NCBI GenBank assembly: GCA_002385815.1
Contig: DGEE01000133.1
Span: 4,937-11,433, forward strand
Direction: 5' to 3'
Origin: Hungateiclostridiaceae bacterium UBA3934
GTDB lineage: Bacteria > Bacillota > Clostridia > Acetivibrionales > DTU013
DNA length: 6,497 nt
The position numbers were made by a program, and so were the translations under genes. The stretch's first letter is position 1; the number at the start of each line of letters is the position of its first letter. Shown one piece after another: positions 1-3,777 of the stretch. Below the pieces are notes generated by a model that was not told where the DNA came from, did no database searches, and saw nothing but the letters and a program-made list of their open reading frames with translations.

Positions 1-14
1 TAAACTGTGATGGG

Positions 15-39
15 CTTCGCTTCTTTATTTGAGGCGGAG
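15..39 (+). terminator. Weak hairpin, possible terminator of an upstream gene
   Basis: CTTCGCTTC (15-23) can pair with GAGGCGGAG (31-39) as a 9-bp stem with two G-U pairs around a TTTATTT loop. Only three T residues follow (40-42), so it is a poor intrinsic terminator. It lies upstream of the cysE promoter, so it would belong to a gene left of the window. It could also be chance. Confidence 0.25.
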
Positions 40-75
40 TTTCCGGTATCAGCGGGCATGATGCAGAATATGATG

Positions 76-103
76 TTGGAAAGACACATCGCGAGGGTAT
101 AAT
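76..103 (+). promoter_or_regulatory. Sigma-A-type promoter for cysE-cysS
   Basis: TTGGAA (76-81) and a perfect TATAAT (98-103) are separated by 16 bp, matching the housekeeping promoter pattern with a four-of-six -35 box. Transcription would start near 110, giving a leader of about 80 nt before cysE. I see no T-box consensus (the conserved AGGGTGGNACCGCG-like element) and no antiterminator/terminator pair between the promoter and the gene. Confidence 0.65.
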
Positions 104-178
104 ACATAAGACTGTATATATGGATCTGCAGAACATCAGCGAAAACAAAACAGGTCAAAATGGATCAACGGTCATAGC

Positions 179-183
179 GAGGA
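179..183 (+). promoter_or_regulatory. Ribosome binding site that decides the cysE start
   Basis: GAGGA lies 6-7 nt before ATG at 190, which is ideal spacing. The in-frame TTG at 184 abuts this site directly and cannot be served by it. This favours the ATG, giving a protein beginning MFKGLL, as serine acetyltransferases of this group usually do. Confidence 0.75.
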
Positions 184-189
184 TTGTTT

Positions 190-882
190 ATGTTCAAGGG
201 ATTGTTAAATGATGCAAGGTGCATAGCTAACAGGGATCCTGCAGCCAAAAGCACACTGGAGGTCTTTTTGCTGTATCCGGGATTCCACGTTCTGATATAT
301 CACAGGATAGCCCACTGGCTGTATAAAAAGAGGGTTTTCTTCCTTGCCAGAGTGGTATCCCAGTTCGCCAGATTCGCCACCGGTATAGAGATACACCCGG
401 GAGCGGTACTGGGCAGGGGATTGTTCATCGACCACGGGATGGGCATCGTGATAGGTGAAACGGCGGAAATTGGCGACAACTGCACTATATACCACGGCGT
501 CACATTGGGCGGCACCGGTAAGGATAAAGGGAAAAGACACCCGACCATCGGGAACAATGTACTGATAGGGGCAGGTGCAAAGCTCCTGGGGCCGATTACG
601 GTTGGAGATAATTCCATGATAGGTTCCGGCTCCATCGTGCTTGATGACGTACCGCCGAATACCACAGTGGCGGGTGTGAAGGCGCGTGCCGTGAAACAGG
701 CGGGAAGAAAACTGGCACCGTCTGTGGAACTCGACCAGATCAACATACCTGACCCGGTCGCGCAGGAGCTGTGCAAGATACTCGAGCGGATCGAAAAGCT
801 GGAGGCACAGGCAGAAGGCAGATCTGCAGAAACGATAGATCAGGAAGACTGCAAGGACAGATTTAAAAAGCAGAACAAATGA
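190..882 (+). CDS. cysE: Serine O-acetyltransferase
   Basis: Transfers acetyl from acetyl-CoA to L-serine, giving O-acetylserine for cysteine synthesis in the cytoplasm. The 230-residue product has a short helical N-terminal part (about 1-60), then a left-handed beta-helix of hexapeptide repeats (about 66-170). The active-site motif FIDHGMG carries Asp81-His82. IYHGVTLGGTGK (100-111) and KRHP (His117) follow at the spacing of the Escherichia coli catalytic/CoA-binding residues, and the AGVKAR turn closes the helix. The length fits the shorter Firmicute type rather than the roughly 270-residue enterobacterial one. The C-terminal tail after about 185 is charged and probably helical; it is the most variable part of the family. 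The gene is first in a likely cysE-cysS transcript, 65 nt before cysS with no terminator between. Family assignment is firm. The start is ATG 190 rather than TTG 184 on ribosome-site spacing. Confidence 0.96.
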   Translation: MFKGLLNDARCIANRDPAAKSTLEVFLLYPGFHVLIYHRIAHWLYKKRVFFLARVVSQFARFATGIEIHPGAVLGRGLFIDHGMGIVIGETAEIGDNCTIYHGVTLGGTGKDKGKRHPTIGNNVLIGAGAKLLGPITVGDNSMIGSGSIVLDDVPPNTTVAGVKARAVKQAGRKLAPSVELDQINIPDPVAQELCKILERIEKLEAQAEGRSAETIDQEDCKDRFKKQNK

Positions 883-933
883 CAGCAGATGGCATTGCCG
901 GCAGCGGTAAGCTATTCGGCATATGATCAACGG

Positions 934-939
934 AAGGAG
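934..939 (+). promoter_or_regulatory. Strong ribosome binding site of cysS
   Basis: AAGGAG lies 8 nt before the ATG at 948, a near-consensus Shine-Dalgarno sequence. No promoter or terminator is evident in the 65-nt gap after cysE, which supports translation from a shared message. Confidence 0.8.
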
Positions 940-947
940 AAGGTGAA

Positions 948-2348
948 ATGAAGCTGTACAACACGCTTACAAGGCAGAAGGAAGAGTTCAGGCCCATTGA
1001 AGGGAATACTGTGAAGATTTACTCATGCGGGCCTACAGTCTACCAATATGCCCACATCGGCAACATGCGTTCATACATATTCATGGATATCCTCAGGCGT
1101 GTATTGAAATATAACGGTTATCAGCTGAAACATGTCATGAATATCACCGACGTCGGGCATCTCGTATCAGACGCCGACGAAGGCGAGGACAAAATGATGA
1201 AGACGGCCAGGGAGACCCGGAAATCACCGTGGGAGATCGCGGAATATTACACCGGGGTTTTCATGGACCATATAGCAGAGCTCAATATCGAGAAGCCGGA
1301 GATCATCCCGAAAGCCACGGAGCATATAGATGAGATGCTGGAATTCGTCGAGGCGCTTGTGGAGAAGGGATATGGCTATGAGACAAGTGACGGCATCTAT
1401 TTTGACATAATGAAATTCGAGGGATACGGCAAACTGTCCGGGCTGGATCTGGAAGGCCAGAAAGCAGGAGCCAGGGTCGATGTAAACAAGGAAAAAAGAC
1501 ATCCGGCTGACTTCGCGCTCTGGAAGAAGGCTCCCAAAGAGCATATCATGCAGTGGCCCAGCCGCTGGGGCATGGGTTATCCGGGATGGCATATCGAGTG
1601 CTCTGCGATGGGCAGGAAGTACCTGGGTGACGAATTCGACATACACACAGGAGGAGTCGACCACATCCCCGTACACCATGAAAACGAGATAGCACAGAGC
1701 GAAGCACTGCTTGGGAAGCCCGCCGTGCGCTGGTGGCTGCATGGTGAATTCCTGCTGGTGGACAACGGGAAGATGTCGAAGAGCCTGGGCAACACCTACA
1801 CCGTTACTGATCTCAGGGAGAAGGGATACGATCCTCTTGCCTTCAGGTATATGTGCCTCAATGCGAACTACAGGAGCAAGCTCAACTTCACATGGGATGG
1901 CCTGAAGGCTGCACAGGTGGCTCTGGACCGGCTGATCGAGGCAGTTGTGGCACATAAAAATGCGGATCCGGAAGTTAAGGTGCCGGACGAGATCGTGCAG
2001 GGATTTGAAAAAGAGTTCCTGGAAGCCATAAATGACGACCTCAACATACCCAAAGCCATGGCTGTTGCCTGGAATGTTGCAAGGTACGGCACAAAATCGC
2101 AGGATCTCTACAGACTGCTGCTGAAAATGGACCAGGTATTCGCACTGGACTTCAGCAAAGCAGCCGAAAAGATAAAGGAAGAAACGCCTGAGCTGGATCC
2201 TGAGATACTGGAGCTCATAGAACAGAGGCAGCAGGCCAGAAAGGAAAAGAACTGGAAGGTCGCCGACGAAATAAGAGACAGGCTGAATGAAATGGGTATA
2301 CTGCTGGAGGACACTCCCCAGGGGGTCAGGTGGTCATATAAAAAATAA
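948..2348 (+). CDS. cysS: Cysteinyl-tRNA synthetase
   Basis: Class I aminoacyl-tRNA synthetase that charges tRNA-Cys with cysteine in an ATP-dependent cytoplasmic reaction. The 466-residue product is full length for the family. It has the HIGH-type signature HIGN (36-39) and the KMSKS loop (275-279). All four expected zinc ligands are in place: Cys27 (YSCGPT), Cys218 (HIECSAM), His243 and Glu247 (HHENE), spaced as in the E. coli enzyme. The GWHIECSAMG block and the HTGGVDHIPVHHENE block are intact. The C-terminal part (about 320-466) is the helical DALR/anticodon-binding region, ending in the usual ARKEKNWKVADEIRDRL-type helix. Its place behind cysE couples cysteine supply to its use in translation, as in Bacillus (gltX-cysE-cysS), but here no Mini-III RNase gene follows. 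No intrinsic terminator is visible directly after the stop. Confidence 0.98.
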   Translation: MKLYNTLTRQKEEFRPIEGNTVKIYSCGPTVYQYAHIGNMRSYIFMDILRRVLKYNGYQLKHVMNITDVGHLVSDADEGEDKMMKTARETRKSPWEIAEYYTGVFMDHIAELNIEKPEIIPKATEHIDEMLEFVEALVEKGYGYETSDGIYFDIMKFEGYGKLSGLDLEGQKAGARVDVNKEKRHPADFALWKKAPKEHIMQWPSRWGMGYPGWHIECSAMGRKYLGDEFDIHTGGVDHIPVHHENEIAQSEALLGKPAVRWWLHGEFLLVDNGKMSKSLGNTYTVTDLREKGYDPLAFRYMCLNANYRSKLNFTWDGLKAAQVALDRLIEAVVAHKNADPEVKVPDEIVQGFEKEFLEAINDDLNIPKAMAVAWNVARYGTKSQDLYRLLLKMDQVFALDFSKAAEKIKEETPELDPEILELIEQRQQARKEKNWKVADEIRDRLNEMGILLEDTPQGVRWSYKK

Positions 2349-2434
2349 AGCCGTAAATGATTTTGTCCTGCTAGCGGTCCAGGAACGTGAAGCAGAATAT
2401 TGGCAGCATTCAGGCAACTTTTTGTTCACATCTT

Positions 2435-2469
2435 AATATAATGATTATGTAAATTATATTGTTATGTAA
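2435..2469 (+). promoter_or_regulatory. AT-rich dyad and direct repeat, possible promoter/operator
   Basis: Within the 135-nt gap after cysS, a perfect TATAAT (2437-2442) sits inside an 8-bp inverted repeat, AATATAAT (2435-2442) and ATTATATT (2453-2460), with 10 nt between the arms. TTATGTAA also occurs twice (2445-2452 and 2462-2469). No convincing -35 box is seen at the right distance. The arrangement suits a regulated promoter for the small gene at 2484, but AT-rich sequence gives such matches easily. Confidence 0.35.
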
Positions 2470-2483
2470 GGATGTGAATATAT

Positions 2484-2660
2484 ATGGTCACCAGGAAGAT
2501 CGTATGGGATGAAAGCATGGCTAAAAGGTGTTTGGACAGGGTAACCAGAGGTTATATCCCTACTTACGTACACGAAGAGAAAAACCTGACCAGATATTTC
2601 CAGACTGGTGAGTGGGACGATTTCAGGAGAAGGATAACCAAAGAAACAAAGAAGTATTAA
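2484..2660 (+). CDS. Small hypothetical protein (58 residues)
   Basis: An ATG-to-TAA frame of 58 codons encodes a highly charged soluble peptide starting MVTRKIVWDESMAKRC and ending FRRRITKETKKY. It has no signal peptide or membrane segment and only one cysteine. A central RGYIPTYVHEEKNL segment is followed by the aromatic/acidic cluster RYFQTGEWDDF and a basic tail. AAGG (2468-2471) lies 12 nt before the ATG, rather far for a ribosome site. Supporting points are Arg codons (AGG, AGA) like those of neighbouring genes, a TATAAT element upstream, and a strong same-strand terminator downstream (2771-2795). The reverse-strand frame across the same stretch reads as implausible protein. I do not recognise the family and propose no function; it may be a lineage-specific small protein or not be translated. 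Confidence 0.45.
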   Translation: MVTRKIVWDESMAKRCLDRVTRGYIPTYVHEEKNLTRYFQTGEWDDFRRRITKETKKY

Positions 2661-2790
2661 AAGTGGTGCCTGGCACGTCAGTCGGACAGTCGATGTTTTG
2701 GTGCCGGGCGCGATACATAGACATATGTCGGATTTGTGATATAAATACATGTCTGAATATCTAAGTAGCTAAGTGCCGCGCCCGGCACTT
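2661..2790. repeat. GC-rich palindromic intergenic element
   Basis: GTGCCGGGCGCG (2701-2712) is an exact reverse complement of CGCGCCCGGCAC (2777-2788). Inside it, AGACAT (2719-2724) matches ATGTCT (2749-2754), with GATA/TATC flanking, so an 88-nt fold-back can form. Further left, GGTGCCTGGCAC (2665-2676) is a related quasi-palindrome sharing GGTGCC with the arm at 2700-2705. CAGTCGGA/CAGTCGAT is an 8-nt near-tandem repeat between them, and GACATATGTC (2720-2729) is a perfect palindrome. Such GGTGCC/GGCACC modules resemble dispersed palindromic repeats of Clostridia, but copy number cannot be judged from one window. No transposase gene is present. Confidence 0.55.
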
Positions 2791-2795
2791 TTTTT
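2771..2795 (+). terminator. Rho-independent terminator
   Basis: AAGTGCCG (2771-2778) and CGGCACTT (2783-2790) form a perfect 8-bp GC-rich stem with a CGCC loop. Seven T residues (2789-2795) follow on the plus strand. It ends plus-strand transcription from cysE-cysS and/or the small gene before the convergent operon. Read on the minus strand it has no T-run, so it does not clearly terminate the epimerase transcript. Confidence 0.85.
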
Positions 2796-2826
2796 GTACA
2801 CCCGTCTGGCAGATATGCCTGCACCG

Positions 2827-3777
2827 CTATTCAACAACTCTTTCGAGATACCATTCAACAAAGCGGTCGATGCCTTCCTCGAGAGATACCTTGGGGTCAT
2901 AACCCAGTATGGACTTTGCTTTTGTTATATCTGCGCAGGTTGCAGGCACATCGCCCGGTTGTGCGGGCAGGAAGTTCAGATTTGCTTTTTTGCCCAGTTT
3001 GCTTTCCAGTATGCTGACCAGTTCCATTATGCTTGTGGTACTTGAATTTCCCAGGTTAATGGTTTCAAAGGTGCAGGGCAGTTCTATGGAAGACATGATG
3101 CCGTCTATCACATCGTCCACATAGGTGTAATCCCTTATGCTGGTCCCGTTGCCAAATATCTTTATTTCCCTGTCTGCGATGATGGATCCGGCGAAAGTGT
3201 GGATTGCCATATCAGGCCGCTGCCTCGGGCCGTATACGGTAAAGAACCTCAGGCATACCACAGGCAGACCATAAAGATGGCTGTATGTCCTGCAAAACAC
3301 CTCTCCGGAGTATTTTGCAGCGGCATATGGCGAAACCTGCACTGTCGGTGCATTTTCTTCCCTGAACGGTGTCTGGCAAGTGCCGTAAACAGATGAAGAT
3401 GAAGCGAATATGAATTTTTTCACCCCATATTTCCGACAGCACTCCAGCATTGCAACAGTACCCTTCACATCCGCATCGACGTATTTGAGCGGGTCGAGTA
3501 CGGAGCCTCTGACTCCTGCAAGAGCGGCAAGATGGATGATCACCTCCGGAGCCTCCTGTTCCATGACAGCAGCAGTGATTTCGGCATCGAGTATATCACC
3601 ATCGACAAGCCTGAAATTGGAACACCGGACGCAGGGGTCCAGGTTCCTTTTCTTCATCGCCGGATCATAGACATCGTTGAAATTGTCCAGACATACCACC
3701 TCGGCTCCGCTGCGCAAAAGGCGTTCACACAGATGAGAGCCTATGAAGCCGGCTCCCCCTGTAACCAGCAGCTTCAT
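2827..3777 (-). CDS. NAD-dependent nucleotide-sugar epimerase, UDP-glucuronate 4-epimerase-like
   Basis: A 316-residue extended short-chain dehydrogenase/reductase, full length for the family. The N-terminal Rossmann motif is TGGAGFIG (Gly7, Gly10, Gly13), and Asp31 closes the second strand, as expected for NAD rather than NADP. SSSSVYG (126-132) supplies the catalytic Ser, and YAAAK (Tyr151, Lys155) is the catalytic YxxxK. The opening CLDNFNDVYDPAMKKRNL and YGPRQRPDMAI are typical of UDP-glucuronate 4-epimerases (CapI/LpsL type), which interconvert UDP-glucuronate and UDP-galacturonate. A UDP-glucose 4-epimerase or related dehydratase is possible, because substrate cannot be read from motifs alone. 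The dehydrogenase encoded immediately upstream would supply UDP-glucuronate, which favours that substrate. The start overlaps the previous stop as ATGA (3777-3774), so translation is probably coupled; GAGGGGG (3794-3788) or GGGGAG (3786-3781) would be the ribosome site. The closest functional parallel I recall is YtcB of Bacillus subtilis. No clear terminator follows on this strand. Confidence 0.93.
   Translation of the reverse strand: MKLLVTGGAGFIGSHLCERLLRSGAEVVCLDNFNDVYDPAMKKRNLDPCVRCSNFRLVDGDILDAEITAAVMEQEAPEVIIHLAALAGVRGSVLDPLKYVDADVKGTVAMLECCRKYGVKKFIFASSSSVYGTCQTPFREENAPTVQVSPYAAAKYSGEVFCRTYSHLYGLPVVCLRFFTVYGPRQRPDMAIHTFAGSIIADREIKIFGNGTSIRDYTYVDDVIDGIMSSIELPCTFETINLGNSSTTSIMELVSILESKLGKKANLNFLPAQPGDVPATCADITKAKSILGYDPKVSLEEGIDRFVEWYLERVVE

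Noticed and set aside
1..189. T-box or other riboswitch before cysE
   Set aside because: The conserved T-box sequence and a terminator/antiterminator pair are not found, and the leader after the predicted start is only about 80 nt.
205..930. Long minus-strand frame opposite cysE
   Set aside because: It is antisense to a well-conserved acetyltransferase and its translation is rich in Cys, Arg and His with no recognisable domain; it is a shadow frame.
1224..1955. 243-codon minus-strand frame opposite cysS
   Set aside because: It lies wholly within the synthetase on the other strand and shows no family motifs or ribosome site; it is a coding shadow.
2454..2750. 98-codon minus-strand frame across the intergenic region
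   Set aside because: It runs through the palindromic repeat and opposite the small plus-strand gene, has no ribosome site, and its composition is not protein-like.
2800..2826. Terminator for the minus-strand operon
   Set aside because: Only a 4-bp GGCA/TGCC hairpin (2808-2819) is present and no T-run follows on the minus strand, so no terminator was annotated.
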